In this document: positions 44,761-55,582 of the stretch, one piece after another | How the letters are laid out: the number at the start of each line of letters is the position of its first letter | Numbering within the stretch: position 1 is the stretch's first letter | Assembly (NCBI GenBank): GCA_023384095.1 | Contig: JAHDXT010000009.1 | Coordinates: 1 to 64,000, forward strand | Direction: 5' to 3' | Length of the DNA stretch: 64,000 nt | Source of the DNA: Hyphomicrobiaceae bacterium | GTDB lineage: Bacteria > Pseudomonadota > Alphaproteobacteria > Rhizobiales > Hyphomicrobiaceae | Notes under the pieces: model-generated | What the model was told of the DNA's origin: nothing | Seen by the model: the letters and a program-made list of their open reading frames with translations, nothing else | Databases searched by the model: none | Translations under genes and position numbers: made by a program

Positions 44761-45744
44761 ATGCCGATCGTCGAGGCGAGCGCCGGGATTGTCCGTGCTG
44801 CGACAGAGCTCCAGGCCGGCCGGCTCGTCGCGTTTCCAACCGAGACCGTGTATGGCCTCGGCGCCGACGCGACGAATGGCCGCGCGGTGGCGCAGATCTT
44901 CGAGGCGAAGGGCCGGCCGCGGTTCAACCCGCTGATCGTGCATGTGGCCGACCGGGCGGCGGCCGAGCTCATCGCCCGGTTCACGGCGAAGGCCCGGCGG
45001 CTGGCCGAGGCGTTCTGGCCGGGGCCTCTGACGCTGGTGCTGCCGCGGCGTCCGGAGGCCCGGATCTCGGAGCTCGTGAGCGCCGGCCTCGACAGCATCG
45101 CCATCAGAGTGCCCGCTCATCCTGTCGCGCAAGCCCTGCTGCGCGCGGCCGGCCTGCCCGTCGCGGCCCCGTCGGCAAACGTATCGGGCCACGTCAGTCC
45201 GACCACCGCCCGGCATGTCGAGGCCGACCTCGGCGCGAAGGCCGCGATGATCCTCGATGGCGGCCCGACCGAGCTTGGACTCGAATCGACCGTCCTGGAT
45301 GCGACAGGCGAGCGGATCGTCATGCTTCGGCCCGGCGCGACGACGCGCGAGGCGATCGAGGCAGTGCTGGGCGAGCCCGTCGGGGGTGGCGGGCGATCAA
45401 CGGAAACTGGCGTGGCCGACGCCGACGTCCCTCCCGCGCAGCTCCGCTCCCCGGGGCAGCTCGAAAGCCACTATGCGCCGCGCGCGCGTGTGCGGCTCGG
45501 CGCAACGGATCTCCGGCCAGGTGAGGTGCTGCTGGCGTTCGGCACGCCGTTTCCCGGCGCGGAAGAAGAGCTGGCGAACCTGAGCCCGAGCGGCGACCTG
45601 ATCGAGGCCGCGGCCAACCTGTTCGCGGCGCTGCGCCGGCTCGATGCCACCGGTGCCGAGACGATCGCTGTCATGCCGATCCCCGAATCCGGCCTGGGGG
45701 AGGCCATCAACGACCGCCTGCGCCGCGCCGCGGCGGGGCGATAG
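44761..45744 (+). CDS. sua5: Threonylcarbamoyl-AMP synthase, Sua5 type
   Basis: A 327-aa enzyme that makes threonylcarbamoyl-AMP for the t6A modification of tRNAs decoding ANN codons. The YrdC domain (residues about 10-200) has FPTETVYGLGADATNG, FNPLIVHVAD, FWPGPLTLVL and APSANVSGHVSPT; the C-terminal Sua5 domain (about 235-325) begins LRSPGQLESHYAPRARVRL. ATG 44761 is preceded by AAGGAGA. Divergent from the acyl-CoA dehydrogenase, with a 90-base shared promoter region. Confidence 0.94.
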   Translation: MPIVEASAGIVRAATELQAGRLVAFPTETVYGLGADATNGRAVAQIFEAKGRPRFNPLIVHVADRAAAELIARFTAKARRLAEAFWPGPLTLVLPRRPEARISELVSAGLDSIAIRVPAHPVAQALLRAAGLPVAAPSANVSGHVSPTTARHVEADLGAKAAMILDGGPTELGLESTVLDATGERIVMLRPGATTREAIEAVLGEPVGGGGRSTETGVADADVPPAQLRSPGQLESHYAPRARVRLGATDLRPGEVLLAFGTPFPGAEEELANLSPSGDLIEAAANLFAALRRLDATGAETIAVMPIPESGLGEAINDRLRRAAAGR

Positions 45745-45781
45745 CGCCTCCCGATTGAAGGACATCGGCAGACCACGAAAA

Positions 45782-45808
45782 GGGCCGCACCCGTTCGAGG
45801 TGCGGCCC
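45782..45808. terminator. Bidirectional-type terminator
   Basis: A perfect ten-base-pair GC stem (gggccgcacc paired with ggtgcggccc) and seven-base loop between two convergent genes. On the minus strand it is followed by TTTTCG, a short T run, so it should terminate the small periplasmic gene; from the plus side the flanking A run could help as well. Confidence 0.75.
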
Positions 45809-45862
45809 CGTCGCGAGCTGCAGAGCGGGCGGTCGAGCCCGCTCTCCTCCACTCCCAGCAGC

Positions 45863-46144
45863 TCACTTCTTGGCACAGGCGGCAAGTTGCTGATCGCGCT
45901 GCTGCGCCTGCTTTTTCCATTCGTCCGGCGCAACGCCGCGGCACCAGTTCAAGTGTGCCCCGAGATCCGGGCTCCAGGCCGGCCCCTTGAACCCGCACTT
46001 GCGCTGCTCGTTCTCCTGCTGCTGCTTCAAGGCCGTCTTGGCGTACCAGTCGCAGTTGGCCTGGGCCGATGCCCCTGGCGCCAGCCAAGCCAGAGCGACC
46101 GCAGCAGCTCCCGCAAGAGCGGCACATTTCCGAAGCAGCGACAT
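45863..46144 (-). CDS. Small exported Cys-containing protein
   Basis: A 93-aa protein with a signal peptide (LAGAAAVALAWLAPGASA-QANC) and a mature part of about 67 residues with four cysteines (CDWYAKTALKQQQ, KCGFKG, NWCRGV, AACAKK) that could form two disulfide bridges. It is hydrophilic and rich in Gln and Lys. ATG 46144 is preceded by GAGGT; the frame is open upstream without homology. Similar small proteins occur, as I recall, in other Hyphomicrobiales. Function unknown. Confidence 0.75.
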   Translation of the reverse strand: MSLLRKCAALAGAAAVALAWLAPGASAQANCDWYAKTALKQQQENEQRKCGFKGPAWSPDLGAHLNWCRGVAPDEWKKQAQQRDQQLAACAKK

Positions 46145-46436
46145 CTTGAATACCTCGTGTATCCCAAGCCCGCGTGGGCTTGCCTCTCGTTCGCCGCTCC
46201 CCGCCACGTCCCTTCCGGGATGGACTTCGCTGGGGAACACGCAAGCTCGACCTTGCTGCACGCTAGCGCCGGTGGCATGAACCGACCCTGAATGTGCGGC
46301 AGGCCTTCCGTTCAGAACCTATTCCCTCTGCCCGCAACCACTACGACACGTGAGCGGGATCGCCAAGCCCGCGCGGGATGGATGCTCGCAATGCCCAGGT
46401 GTGGGACCCGGGCGGCAGCAGGGTGATCGGGGGCTC

Positions 46437-48302
46437 ATGACGGCGGCGGTCAATCGCAGGACATCGGGTGAGCATTCCGCCGGAATGGCGGCAGCGGCGG
46501 GCATCCTCGAGACGGTCTTCGGCTACAAGCAGTTCCGCTCGCATCAGGCCGCCATCGTCGAGACGGTGATCGAGGGCGGCGACGCCTTCGTGCTGATGCC
46601 GACCGGCGGCGGCAAGTCGCTCTGCTATCAGATCCCGGCGCTCGTCCGCGCCGGCACGGGAATCGTCGTCTCGCCGCTCGTCGCGCTGATGCAGGACCAG
46701 GTGGACGCGCTGAAGCAGCTCGGCGTGCGCGCCGCCTTCCTCAATTCGACACTCGACCGCGCCCAGCAGGATGCCGTCGAAGCGCAGCTCGCCGGGGGAC
46801 GCCTCGATCTACTCTACGTCGCGCCCGAGCGCCTGCTGCAGGAGCGCACATTGGGCCTGCTGGGACGCAGCCGCATCGCCCTGCTGGCCATCGACGAGGC
46901 GCACTGCGTCTCGCAATGGGGCCATGACTTCCGGCAGGAGTACCGGCAGCTCAGGCTGCTCGCCGAGCGCTTCCCATCCGTCCCGCGCATCGCGCTGACC
47001 GCGACCGCCGACGAGCGCACTCGCGCAGAGATCATCGGCGAGCTCAGCCTCGAGGGCGCGCGCCAGTTCATCGCCAGCTTCGACCGGCCCAACATCCAGT
47101 ACCGGATCGCTCAACCCGACAGCTCGGCCCGCGACAGGCTGTGGCGCTTCATCGCCGCCGAGCACCCGACGGATGCGGGCATCATCTATTGCCTCAGCCG
47201 CAGGAGCGTGGAGGAGACCGCGGCCTGGCTGGCGGCCCGGGGACGGACCGCGCTCGCCTATCACGCCGGCCTGCCGGCCGACATCCGGCGCACGACCCAG
47301 GAGCGCTTCCTCGCCGAGGAGGGCCTGATCGTCGTCGCGACCATCGCGTTCGGGATGGGCATCGACAAGCCGGACGTGCGCTTCGTGGCTCACCTCAACC
47401 TGCCGAAGACGATCGAGGCCTACTACCAGGAGACCGGCCGCGCCGGGCGCGACGGCGAGCCCGCCGATGCCTGGATGGCCTACGGCGTGCAGGACATCGT
47501 GCAGCTCAGGCAGTGGATCGACCGGTCGGACGGCGGCGACGCTTTCCAGAAGGTGCAGCGGCAGAAGCTCGACGCGCTGATCGGGCTGTGCGAGACGGCG
47601 AGCTGCCGGCGGCAGGCGCTGCTCGGCTACTTCGGCGAGAGGCTGGCCGAGCCGTGCGGCAACTGCGATAACTGCCTGGCGCCGCCGGACATCGCCGACC
47701 AGACGGTGGCTGCGCAGAAGGCGCTGTCGGCTGCCTTCCGCACCGGCGAGCGGTTCGGCGTCGGCTATCTCGTCGACGTGCTGCTGGGCAAGCAGGACCC
47801 GAGGATCGAACGCAGCGGTCACGACAGGCTGTCGGTATTCGGCATCGGCGGCGAGCTCGCTGCGGCGGCCTGGCGGCAGCTCTTCCGCCAGCTCATCATC
47901 GGTGGCCAGCTCGCCGTCGATCCGGAGGGCCACGGCAGCCTGACGCTCACCGACGAGGCCCGCCCGCTGCTCAGGGGCGAGAAGCGGTTTCTGGTCCGCC
48001 AGTCGCCCACGGACGTCGAAGGCCGGGTAAAGCGCAAGCGCCGCCGGGATCCCACCATCGCCGATGGCGACGAGCCACTCTACCGGGAGCTGAAGGCGCT
48101 GAGGTCGCGGCTCGCGGCCGAGGCCCGGGTGCCGCCTTATGTCATCTGCCATGACCGGACCTTGGCGGAGCTGGCCCAGAAGCGCCCGGCCTCGATCGCC
48201 GAGCTCAACGGGATCACCGGGCTCGGCCAGGTGAAGATCGAGCGCTACGGCGCCGCTCTGGTCGAGGTCGTGACGCGCGCTCCCGGTCTATCTCAACGGT
48301 AG
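46437..48302 (+). CDS. recQ: RecQ-family ATP-dependent DNA helicase
   Basis: A 621-aa 3'-5' DNA helicase. Order of motifs: [37 protein letters not shown] (motifs 0 and I), [14 protein letters not shown] (II), [11 protein letters not shown] (III), [14 protein letters not shown] (IV), [19 protein letters not shown] (V), [10 protein letters not shown] (VI). The RecQ zinc-binding region with C of [14 protein letters not shown] and CGNCDNC follows, then the winged-helix and an HRDC domain at the end ([25 protein letters not shown]). GGGGG lies just before ATG 46437. Acts in recombination and fork repair. Confidence 0.95.
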   Translation: MTAAVNRRTSGEHSAGMAAAAGILETVFGYKQFRSHQAAIVETVIEGGDAFVLMPTGGGKSLCYQIPALVRAGTGIVVSPLVALMQDQVDALKQLGVRAAFLNSTLDRAQQDAVEAQLAGGRLDLLYVAPERLLQERTLGLLGRSRIALLAIDEAHCVSQWGHDFRQEYRQLRLLAERFPSVPRIALTATADERTRAEIIGELSLEGARQFIASFDRPNIQYRIAQPDSSARDRLWRFIAAEHPTDAGIIYCLSRRSVEETAAWLAARGRTALAYHAGLPADIRRTTQERFLAEEGLIVVATIAFGMGIDKPDVRFVAHLNLPKTIEAYYQETGRAGRDGEPADAWMAYGVQDIVQLRQWIDRSDGGDAFQKVQRQKLDALIGLCETASCRRQALLGYFGERLAEPCGNCDNCLAPPDIADQTVAAQKALSAAFRTGERFGVGYLVDVLLGKQDPRIERSGHDRLSVFGIGGELAAAAWRQLFRQLIIGGQLAVDPEGHGSLTLTDEARPLLRGEKRFLVRQSPTDVEGRVKRKRRRDPTIADGDEPLYRELKALRSRLAAEARVPPYVICHDRTLAELAQKRPASIAELNGITGLGQVKIERYGAALVEVVTRAPGLSQR

Positions 48303-48586
48303 CGCCCCGGACCGCCACCCCGCTCCGGCTCGGAGACCGGGGCAGATGTCGGCAGAAATCTGCACATGTCTCAATAGCGGGATCAAACGACGCATCGGAT
48401 TGGCGCACCGGCGTGGGCGCCCCATCTTCCGTGGACACCACGAGGCAAGGGATGTCGGATCCTTTCGGTCCTATGTCCGCCGACCCTGACCGGGGCCGGG
48501 ACGAGCTCCCGCTCCGCCGAACATTTTGAAAGCAGGCGGCGAGCGTGGCCATCGCCCCGCCGCCCGCCTGCCATGGTTGCCTACCT

Positions 48587-49564
48587 CTATTTCGCGAGGC
48601 CCATCAGCTTCATCATCTCGCCGATCTCGCCGTTGTCGCGCTTCATGAAGGCGGCGAACTCGGTGGAATCGCCCCACAGCGTCTCGAAGCCGCGATCGGA
48701 CATGAACTTCTGGAACCCTGCACTTTCGTGGACCTTCTTGAACAGGGCCTCGTAGCGCTTGGCGATGTCCGGCGGCAGCCCCTTCGGGCCGACCATCCCA
48801 CGCCACACGCCCTTGGTCCACGACGAGCCGCTCGCCTCTTTCAGCGTCGGGACGGTCGGAAACACCGCCGAACGCTTGTCCGACATGAAGGCGAGGCTGC
48901 GAACCCGCCCGGCGTCCATCAGCGCGCGCGCCTCCGGCAGCGAGCACGAGACGAAGTCCACGCCGCCCGCCGCGAGGTCGGTCAGCGCGGTCGCCGCCCC
49001 GGTGCTCGGCACCCAGCGCGTCGAGTTGGGGTCCACGCCCATCGAGTGCAGCATGCCGGCGAGCGCCAGATGCCAGCTTCCGCCCTGGCCCGTGCCCGAG
49101 GACTTGAGCTTGCCCGGATTGGCCTTGATGACGGCCACGAGATCCCCGAGCGTCTTGTACTCCGAATCGGTCCGCACGTGGATGGCGGCGGGATCGGCGT
49201 TGATGAGCGCCAGCGGCGTATATGACTCGTGGGTGAGGTCGGTCAGCCCCATCCAATGCATCATGTTGATCTCGAGCGTGATCAGCCCGATGGTGTAGCC
49301 GTCGGGCAGCGCCGTCGCGATGGCCGAGTGGCCGATCACGCCATTGCCGCCCGTGCGGTTGACGACGTTCACGGGCTGGCCGAGATCCTCCTGCAGGGAG
49401 GCCGCGATATAGCGCGCGATGGCATCGGTGCCGCCGCCCGCCGCCCACGGCACGACGAGCGTGATCGGCCGGTCCGGAAACGCGGCCTCGGCTCTGCCCG
49501 CCAGGCCGAATAGAACGGCGGCCGCGCTCACGGCGGCCAGCCGCAACCATCTGCTCGAAATCAT
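48587..49564 (-). CDS. Bug/TctC-family solute-binding protein
   Basis: A 325-aa periplasmic binding protein of the tripartite tricarboxylate (TTT) type. Signal peptide AVSAAAVLFGLAGRAEA, then FPDRPITLVVPWAAGGGTDAIAR, VVNRTGGNGVIGHSAIA and GLITLEINMMHW, the standard Bug layout. ATG 49564 has GGAGGAACGC upstream. Bug proteins bind carboxylates, but many are orphans without transporter genes; tctA and tctB are not in the window. Its likely regulator is the LysR gene just upstream on the same strand. Confidence 0.92.
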   Translation of the reverse strand: MISSRWLRLAAVSAAAVLFGLAGRAEAAFPDRPITLVVPWAAGGGTDAIARYIAASLQEDLGQPVNVVNRTGGNGVIGHSAIATALPDGYTIGLITLEINMMHWMGLTDLTHESYTPLALINADPAAIHVRTDSEYKTLGDLVAVIKANPGKLKSSGTGQGGSWHLALAGMLHSMGVDPNSTRWVPSTGAATALTDLAAGGVDFVSCSLPEARALMDAGRVRSLAFMSDKRSAVFPTVPTLKEASGSSWTKGVWRGMVGPKGLPPDIAKRYEALFKKVHESAGFQKFMSDRGFETLWGDSTEFAAFMKRDNGEIGEMMKLMGLAK

Positions 49565-49786
49565 TGTGCGTTCCTCCAGATTTCCTCCCCAGAGCGCAGT
49601 CTTGAGGACCGACTGGTCGTACCCCGTGCCCGTGCCTCTGGACCGCCGATCTTCCGGCGACGGTGGCTGAGTATAGCCGGGCGTGAGCTGCGTGGCCGTC
49701 ACAGCTCCTTTGCTGCGGGTTCATCCAGGAGCCACGGCATGGCCGCCCCGCTCGGGGCCGTCGCATCCCGCAGGGCGGGCGGCACT

Positions 49787-50698
49787 TCAGGCGGCTGCGG
49801 CGGCGTATTCCGACGCCAGCCAGGGACGCGCGCAGCCCAGCTTCTCGACCAGGAAATCGACGAAGCACGTGACGCGCACCGACGTGTGCCGCATCCCGAA
49901 GAAGACGGCGTAGACACCCTGCAGCTCGCCGGCATGGAACTCCTCGAGCAGCGGGACCAGCCGGCCCTGGCGCACGTTCTCGCCGACCTGGAACCAGCCC
50001 AGCCGGGCGATGCCGGCACCACCCAGCGCCATGTGCCGGAGCGTCTCGCCGTTGTCGCCGTGGAAGTTCCCCCTGACCGCAATGGGCCGGACGCCGCCGT
50101 CGATCTTGAACGGCCACTCGTTCAAGGTCGGCCGCAGGTTGTAGGCCAGACAGTTGTGGGCGGGCAGGTCGGCCGGATGCCGGGGCGTGCCGTGCCGCTC
50201 GAGGTAGACCGGCGAGGCGACGACGACCCGGCGGCTCTCGCAGAGCTTGCGCGCCATGAGCGAGCTGTCCTGCAGGGGGCCGACGCGAATGGCGACCTCC
50301 GCCTGCTCCTCGACGAGGTCGACGACCCGGTCGCTCAGCGACAGGTCCAGCTCGATGCTCGGGAAGGCGCTGAGGAACTCCGGCATCAGCGGCAGGATAC
50401 GGTGAATGCCGATCCCGATCGTCGAGTTGACGCGCAGCCGCCCCCGCGGCTGCATCAGGTGCTGGGTGACGGCGTACTCCGTCTCCTCGATCTCGGCGAC
50501 GATCTTGACGCACCGGTTGTAGTAGAGCTCGCCCTCGGGGGTCAGCCTGAACTGCCGTGTCGAACGGTCGATGAGCCGCACGCCGAGCTGGCTTTCGATG
50601 CGCGACATGAGCTTGCTGACGGCAGAGGGGGTGAGCTTCATCATCCGCGCCGCCGCGGAAAAGCTGCCTGCGCCGACGACCCGGATGAAAGCTTCCAT
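49787..50698 (-). CDS. LysR-family transcriptional regulator
   Basis: A 303-aa regulator. N-terminal winged helix with MEAFIRVVGAGSFSAAARMM and LTPSAVSKLMSRIESQLGVRL, then the linker helix and the ligand-binding lobes (IGIGIHRILPLMPEFLSAFP, RVGPLQDSSLMARKL). The frame extends 21 codons upstream, but homology starts at ATG 50698. It is encoded upstream of the Bug protein on the same strand and divergent from the epimerase gene, so either may be its target. Confidence 0.9.
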   Translation of the reverse strand: MEAFIRVVGAGSFSAAARMMKLTPSAVSKLMSRIESQLGVRLIDRSTRQFRLTPEGELYYNRCVKIVAEIEETEYAVTQHLMQPRGRLRVNSTIGIGIHRILPLMPEFLSAFPSIELDLSLSDRVVDLVEEQAEVAIRVGPLQDSSLMARKLCESRRVVVASPVYLERHGTPRHPADLPAHNCLAYNLRPTLNEWPFKIDGGVRPIAVRGNFHGDNGETLRHMALGGAGIARLGWFQVGENVRQGRLVPLLEEFHAGELQGVYAVFFGMRHTSVRVTCFVDFLVEKLGCARPWLASEYAAAAA

Positions 50699-50867
50699 GC
50701 GCCCCGTCCGGTCGTGCTCCCTCTCCGTGCACCGCGGCCTGGTTCGATGAATTCTTTTCACGGCCCTTGTTCCCGCATTCTCACTGGCACTAGCTCGTTG
50801 CCTTCAGCAGACTGATGCGGCGAGCATCCGGTAAGACGTCTGCGCAGAGCCGCGGGAAGGACAGGCG

Positions 50868-51785
50868 ATGAAGATACTCGTCACAGGGGCGACCGGCTAC
50901 ATCGGCGGATCCGTCGCCACGCGCCTGCTCGAGGCAGGACATCACGTCGTTGGACTTGCGCGCAGCGAGCCGGCGGCCGCCAGTCTCCGGCAGCGCGGCA
51001 TCGAGCCCGTCGCCGGCACCCTCAACGATTATGGCCCGCTGCAGCGCGCGGCCCGTGCCGCCGATGCCGTGATCAACGCGGCCCAGGCGGATAACCCGTT
51101 CGTCGTGCTCGCCATCCTGCCGCAGCTCAGCGGCACAGGAAAGGTCTTCATCCAGACCAGCGGCTCGAGCGTCGTCAGCACCTATGATAATGGCGAGTAC
51201 GTCGACCGCGTGTTCCACGAGGACACGCCGGTCACGCCGATGCCCGAGAAGGCGACGCGGGTCGCCATCGACGAGCAGGTGCTGCGTGCCGCGCTCGACG
51301 GGGTGCGCTCGGTCGTGATCCGTCCCACGCTCATCTACGGCCGCGGCATTGGCGTTGACTCGAGCAGCGTCCAGATCCCCAGGCTCATCGAGCAGGCGTT
51401 AGGTGGCGTCGCGCGGCACGTCGGACGCGGGCTCAACGTCTGGTCCAACGTCCACATCTCGGACGTCGCCGACCTCTATCTGCTGGCGCTGGAGCATGCG
51501 CCGGCGGGCTCGCTGTTCTATGCCGAGAACAGCGAAGCCTCGATGAAGACGGCCGCCGAGGCCATCAGCCGGATGCTCGGCCTCGGCGGGCGCACCGAGG
51601 ACTGGCCGATCGAGGAGGCGGCAGCCGTCCTCGGGCCGGGAGCGCATCTCACGTTCGGCTCCAACAGCAGGGTGCGGGCGCTGAAGGCGCGCAAGGTTCT
51701 GGGCTGGGACCCGAAGGGCCCCTCGCTTTTGCACGAGATCGAGCATGGGACCTACAAGGATCAGCACCGTCGTCGGGATGCCTGA
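50868..51785 (+). CDS. NAD-dependent epimerase/dehydratase family protein
   Basis: A 305-aa extended short-chain dehydrogenase-like protein. It begins MKILVTGATGYIGGSVATRLL (Rossmann dinucleotide loop) and shows VFIQTSGSSVVSTYDNG and RPTLIYGRGIG with substrate-domain motifs. The Tyr of the usual YxxxK is not obvious, which points to the atypical (NmrA- or TMR-like) branch. A small DUF1330 gene follows 25 bases downstream in the same direction. Substrate unknown. Confidence 0.85.
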   Translation: MKILVTGATGYIGGSVATRLLEAGHHVVGLARSEPAAASLRQRGIEPVAGTLNDYGPLQRAARAADAVINAAQADNPFVVLAILPQLSGTGKVFIQTSGSSVVSTYDNGEYVDRVFHEDTPVTPMPEKATRVAIDEQVLRAALDGVRSVVIRPTLIYGRGIGVDSSSVQIPRLIEQALGGVARHVGRGLNVWSNVHISDVADLYLLALEHAPAGSLFYAENSEASMKTAAEAISRMLGLGGRTEDWPIEEAAAVLGPGAHLTFGSNSRVRALKARKVLGWDPKGPSLLHEIEHGTYKDQHRRRDA

Positions 51786-51810
51786 CGGCGGGCCAACGAC
51801 GGGAGCGACA

Positions 51811-52104
51811 ATGCCGGCGTACGTGATCGTGGATCTGCAGGAGCTGATCGACACGGACAAGTTGAGCGCCTACCGGCCCCACGGCGCCGCGGCGGTGGAG
51901 AAGTACGGCGGGCGCTATATCGCGCGTGGCGGCGAGACCGCCAGTCTTGAAGGCGGCTGGACATCGCAAAGGATCGCGATCCTGGCGTTCGACTCGCTTG
52001 CGCAGGCGCGCGCTTGGTACGAGTCGCCCGAGTACGCCGCGGCCAGGAAGATCCGCGAGGGGGCCTCGCGCACCCGCATCCTCGCCGTCGAGGGCGTTGC
52101 GTGA
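51811..52104 (+). CDS. DUF1330 protein
   Basis: A 97-aa protein of the DUF1330 (dimeric alpha/beta barrel) family: PAYVIVDLQELIDTDKLSAY, GGRYIARGGETASLEGGW, RIAILAFDSLAQARAWYESPEYAAARKIRE. Family members are small ferredoxin-like-fold proteins with no defined role. ATG 51811 (GGGAGCG upstream) is preferred over an upstream frame start. Likely cotranscribed with the epimerase. Confidence 0.9.
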   Translation: MPAYVIVDLQELIDTDKLSAYRPHGAAAVEKYGGRYIARGGETASLEGGWTSQRIAILAFDSLAQARAWYESPEYAAARKIREGASRTRILAVEGVA

Positions 52105-52203
52105 CGATCGCATAACGCGGGGGGGGCGGGTCGGAGCGAGGGGATGCCGTCGAGCGCAACGCCGCCGGTCCGGCGGCTCGTCGAGCTGTCGTTGCGGCGA
52201 CCC

Positions 52204-52902
52204 TCAGCTTCTGAGTTGTGCCAGGATGTGGTGGCGGGCGGCGCGGGCGGCCGGCGACCAGTCCACGCGGCGGGAGGCGACGAGATTGGCCTCGGAGCGC
52301 AGGATGACGCCGTCGTCGAGCACTTTCAGCCCGTTGGCCTCCAGCGTCGCGCCGGTCGTGGTGATGTCGACGATCAGATCGGCGGCGCCGGACGCCGGCG
52401 TGCCCTCGGTCGCGCCGAGGCTTTCCACGATGCGGTAGTCGCTGACGCCCTTGGACTGGAAAAACTTCCGCGTGAGATTGGTGTATTTCGTCGCCACCCG
52501 CAGGCGCCGCTCGTGCGCGCGCCGGAAGGCTGGCGCCATCGCCTGCAGGCTCGCCATGCTGCGGATGTCGATCCAGCAGCGCGGCACCGCGACCACCACG
52601 TCGGCGTGTCCGAAGCCGAGCGGGGCCAGCAGCTCGACGCGCTCGTCGGCATCGACGATGTGCTCGCGGATGAGGTCCTCGCCGGTGATGCCGAGGTGGG
52701 CCTGCCCCGACTTCAGGTAGTGCGCGATCTCGGAGGAGGACACGAACGCCACCTCGACGCCTTCGAGGCCTTCGATCTCGCCGCGATAGCCGCGCTCGCT
52801 GCCGGTCTTGCGAAGCGCCAGGCCGGCCTTGGCGAGCGCGGCGGCGGTCTGCTCCATCAGCCGTCCCTTGGAGGGCACGGCCAGGATCAGGTTGTCGGTC
52901 AT
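52204..52902 (-). CDS. hisG: ATP phosphoribosyltransferase, short form
   Basis: A 232-aa catalytic subunit of the first step of histidine synthesis (ATP + PRPP). It is the short form that lacks the C-terminal regulatory domain and needs HisZ. Motifs: [25 protein letters not shown] and the PRPP site [21 protein letters not shown] 52902 overlaps the hisZ stop by four bases, so the two proteins are made together in stoichiometric amounts. Confidence 0.95.
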   Translation of the reverse strand: MTDNLILAVPSKGRLMEQTAAALAKAGLALRKTGSERGYRGEIEGLEGVEVAFVSSSEIAHYLKSGQAHLGITGEDLIREHIVDADERVELLAPLGFGHADVVVAVPRCWIDIRSMASLQAMAPAFRRAHERRLRVATKYTNLTRKFFQSKGVSDYRIVESLGATEGTPASGAADLIVDITTTGATLEANGLKVLDDGVILRSEANLVASRRVDWSPAARAARHHILAQLRS

Positions 52903-54077
52903 TCCCCGCCCCCGTTGACGACCGAAAGCAGGCGCTCGGTATGGATGGCGGAGCCGACGGCCGGCACCGCCTCGCGCGCTCCGACGGCCTTGAGCAGCCC
53001 GTCGTAACGGCCGCCGCCGGCGACGGGGCTCCCCGTGCCGAGCTCGGGCACGACGATCTCGAACACGAAGCCCGTGTAGTATTCGAGATTGCGGCCGAAC
53101 TCCGCCGAGAACTCGATCAGGGCGGGGTCGATGCCGGCGTCGACGAGATGCTGGAGGCGCTCGTGGTAGATGTCGAGTGCCGACTCGATGTCGATCTCGC
53201 GCTCGCTCATGAGGTCGGCAAGGCGTGCGCCCGCCGCCCGGGCCGGCGCCTTGACGTTGACGTATGTCTCGATGAGCTCGGCTGCCGAGGGGGAGAGCGG
53301 CTCGGCCGCGGCGTCGGCGGCGGCCGCCAGCAGCCCCTGCGTGATCTCGCTCACGCTGCGCGCGCCGATGAGCTCCAGCCCGTGCGCCTCGAGGTAGCGC
53401 CCGACCTCGGCCTCGGAGCTGGCGGGATCGGCGGGATCGAGTGTCGCCACAAGGTCGGCTGGCAGGTCGAGAAGCGCGGCAGCCGGGTCGCGGATCAGCC
53501 GGAACAGCTCCTCGCGGAAGGCATCGGGCCGCCAGAGCTGGTGCCGCAGCCGCCCGCGCCATCTGTCCGGCATGTCGATGGCGTCGAGCAGCGCCTGGAA
53601 CAGCCCCAGGTCGCCGATGCGCAGTCCCCAGCGTTCCAGGCCCGCGGCCCGGACCGCCTCCAGCGTCAGCCCCACCACCTCGGCTTCCGCCTGCTCGCGG
53701 CGGGTCTCGCCGAAGAGCTCGATGCCGGCTTGCCTGAACTCGCGCGGATGCGCGGCGGAAACGCCTGCCGGCTGGAAGCGAAAGGCGGGGCCGTTGTAGC
53801 AGTAGCGCGCCTTCACATCGGCGTCCGGGTGGCGCTCGAGGTGCAGCCGGCAGGTCGGCACGGTGAGGTCCGGCCGGAGGCACAACTCGCCGCCGCCGGG
53901 GTCGGTGAACACGTAGGTGCGCGCGCGCAGGCTCTCGCCGACGACGTCGAGGAAGACGTCGGCCGGCTGGATGATCGCGGGCGCGACGGCCTCGTAGCCG
54001 GCTTTGGTGAAGACCCCCATGAGGCGCTGCGCCTGCGCCTCCAGGGCCTCGAACTCGCGAGCGGTTTCGGCGACCAT
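52899..54077 (-). CDS. hisZ: ATP phosphoribosyltransferase regulatory subunit
   Basis: A 392-aa paralogue of histidyl-tRNA synthetase that serves as regulatory partner of short HisG and carries the feedback site for histidine. HisRS-like core motifs ([51 protein letters not shown]) are kept, but there is no anticodon-binding domain. ATG 54077 is preferred. It lies 11 bases after hisS and overlaps hisG. Confidence 0.94.
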   Translation of the reverse strand: MVAETAREFEALEAQAQRLMGVFTKAGYEAVAPAIIQPADVFLDVVGESLRARTYVFTDPGGGELCLRPDLTVPTCRLHLERHPDADVKARYCYNGPAFRFQPAGVSAAHPREFRQAGIELFGETRREQAEAEVVGLTLEAVRAAGLERWGLRIGDLGLFQALLDAIDMPDRWRGRLRHQLWRPDAFREELFRLIRDPAAALLDLPADLVATLDPADPASSEAEVGRYLEAHGLELIGARSVSEITQGLLAAAADAAAEPLSPSAAELIETYVNVKAPARAAGARLADLMSEREIDIESALDIYHERLQHLVDAGIDPALIEFSAEFGRNLEYYTGFVFEIVVPELGTGSPVAGGGRYDGLLKAVGAREAVPAVGSAIHTERLLSVVNGGGE

Positions 54078-54088
54078 GGCTCGGCGCC

Positions 54089-55582
54089 TCAACCGCGCTC
54101 GTGACGGGCGAGGACGGACCGCACCGCGGACACGAGCTCTGCTTCGGGCACCGAGACCTGCGCCGGGCGGGCCTCGCGCCACTCCTTCGAGTCGGTGATG
54201 GTCGCCGACAGGCGGGCGCCTTCGATCAGGTCCTTGATCTGCACCTCGCCCCTGGCAACCTCATCGCCGCCCTGGATGACGACGCAGGGGCTGCCACGCC
54301 GGTCGGCGTACTTCATCTGCGCCTTCATGCCCGACGTGCCGAGATACATTTCCGCCGGGATCCTCGCCGCCCTGAGCTGCTGGGCGAGGCGCTGATAGCG
54401 CGGCAGCTCGCTGCGGTCCATAACCAGCACGACGACAGGGCCGCGGCCCGCTCGAGCCTTGGCCTTCCCGCGTGCCGCGAGGGCCGCCTGCAGTCGCGAA
54501 ACGCCCATGGAGAAGCCGGTCGCCGGCACCCGCTGGCCGGTGAAGCGGGCCACGAGGTCGTCATAGCGCCCGCCGCCGCCGACGGAGCCGAAGCGGACGG
54601 TCTGCCCTTCCTCGTTCCTGACCTCGAAGGTCAGCTCGGCCTCGAAGACCGGGCCGGTGTAATATTCCAGTCCGCGCACGACGGAGGGATCGAATCCGAT
54701 GCGGCCCTGCGGATAGCCTGCGTCCTGGCACAGCGACAGGAGATCGACGAGGTCTGAAACTGCGGCAGTCCCGGTCGACGATTCACGGATCAGCGCCTCC
54801 ACGCGGGCCAGCTTCTCCGCCCCGTCGCGGCCTTGTGCCGTCAGATACGCGACGACGGTCGCGACCTGCACGTCGGAGAGCCCCGCGCCTTTCGTGAAAT
54901 CACCGCTCTCGTCCTTGCGCCCGGGCCCGAGCAGCAGGCGTACGCCGTCGATGCCGAGCCGGTCGAGCTTGTCGACCGCGCGCAACACCGTCAGCCGTCT
55001 GCCCGCATCTTCGGGACCACCAACGCCGATCGCCTCCATGACGCCGTCGAGCACCTTGCGGCTGTTGACCTTGATCACGTACTCGCCACGCTGGAAGCCG
55101 AGCGCCTCCATCGTGTCGGCGGCCAGCATGCAGATCTCGGCGTCGGCTGCGATGTTGTCCGTGCCGACCGTGTCGGCGTCGAACTGCATGAACTGGCGAT
55201 AGCGGCCGGGGCCGGGCTTCTCGTTGCGCCACACCGGTCCGACCGCATAGCGGCGGAACGGCTTCGGCAGGCGGTCGAAGTTGGCGGCGACGTAGCGGGC
55301 GAGCGGCGCGGTCAGATCGTAGCGCAGGGAGAGCCAGCGGTCGTCCTCGTCGGTGAACGAGAACACGCCTTCGTTGGGCCGATCCTGGTCGGGCAGGAAC
55401 TTGCCGAGCGCATCCGTATACTCGATGGCCGGGGTCTCCAGCGGCTCGAACCCGTAGATCTCGTAGACCTCGCGGATGCGGGCCAGCATGCCGGACATGG
55501 CGCGGATCTCGCCGGCCTCGATGTCGCGGAAGCCCTTCGGCAACTGCGCCTCAGGACGTTGATCTTTCTGCGGTCTCGCCAT
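54089..55582 (-). CDS. hisS: Histidyl-tRNA synthetase
   Basis: A 497-aa class II synthetase. Motif 2 region [22 protein letters not shown] and the long form of about 500 aa are typical of alphaproteobacteria, whose tRNA-His lacks the usual G-1. Further motifs are [29 protein letters not shown] (HisA) and [16 protein letters not shown] (HisB), then the anticodon-binding domain ([21 protein letters not shown]). It heads the hisS-hisZ-hisG operon; hisZ directly downstream is its catalytically dead paralogue. Confidence 0.95.
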   Translation of the reverse strand: MARPQKDQRPEAQLPKGFRDIEAGEIRAMSGMLARIREVYEIYGFEPLETPAIEYTDALGKFLPDQDRPNEGVFSFTDEDDRWLSLRYDLTAPLARYVAANFDRLPKPFRRYAVGPVWRNEKPGPGRYRQFMQFDADTVGTDNIAADAEICMLAADTMEALGFQRGEYVIKVNSRKVLDGVMEAIGVGGPEDAGRRLTVLRAVDKLDRLGIDGVRLLLGPGRKDESGDFTKGAGLSDVQVATVVAYLTAQGRDGAEKLARVEALIRESSTGTAAVSDLVDLLSLCQDAGYPQGRIGFDPSVVRGLEYYTGPVFEAELTFEVRNEEGQTVRFGSVGGGGRYDDLVARFTGQRVPATGFSMGVSRLQAALAARGKAKARAGRGPVVVLVMDRSELPRYQRLAQQLRAARIPAEMYLGTSGMKAQMKYADRRGSPCVVIQGGDEVARGEVQIKDLIEGARLSATITDSKEWREARPAQVSVPEAELVSAVRSVLARHERG

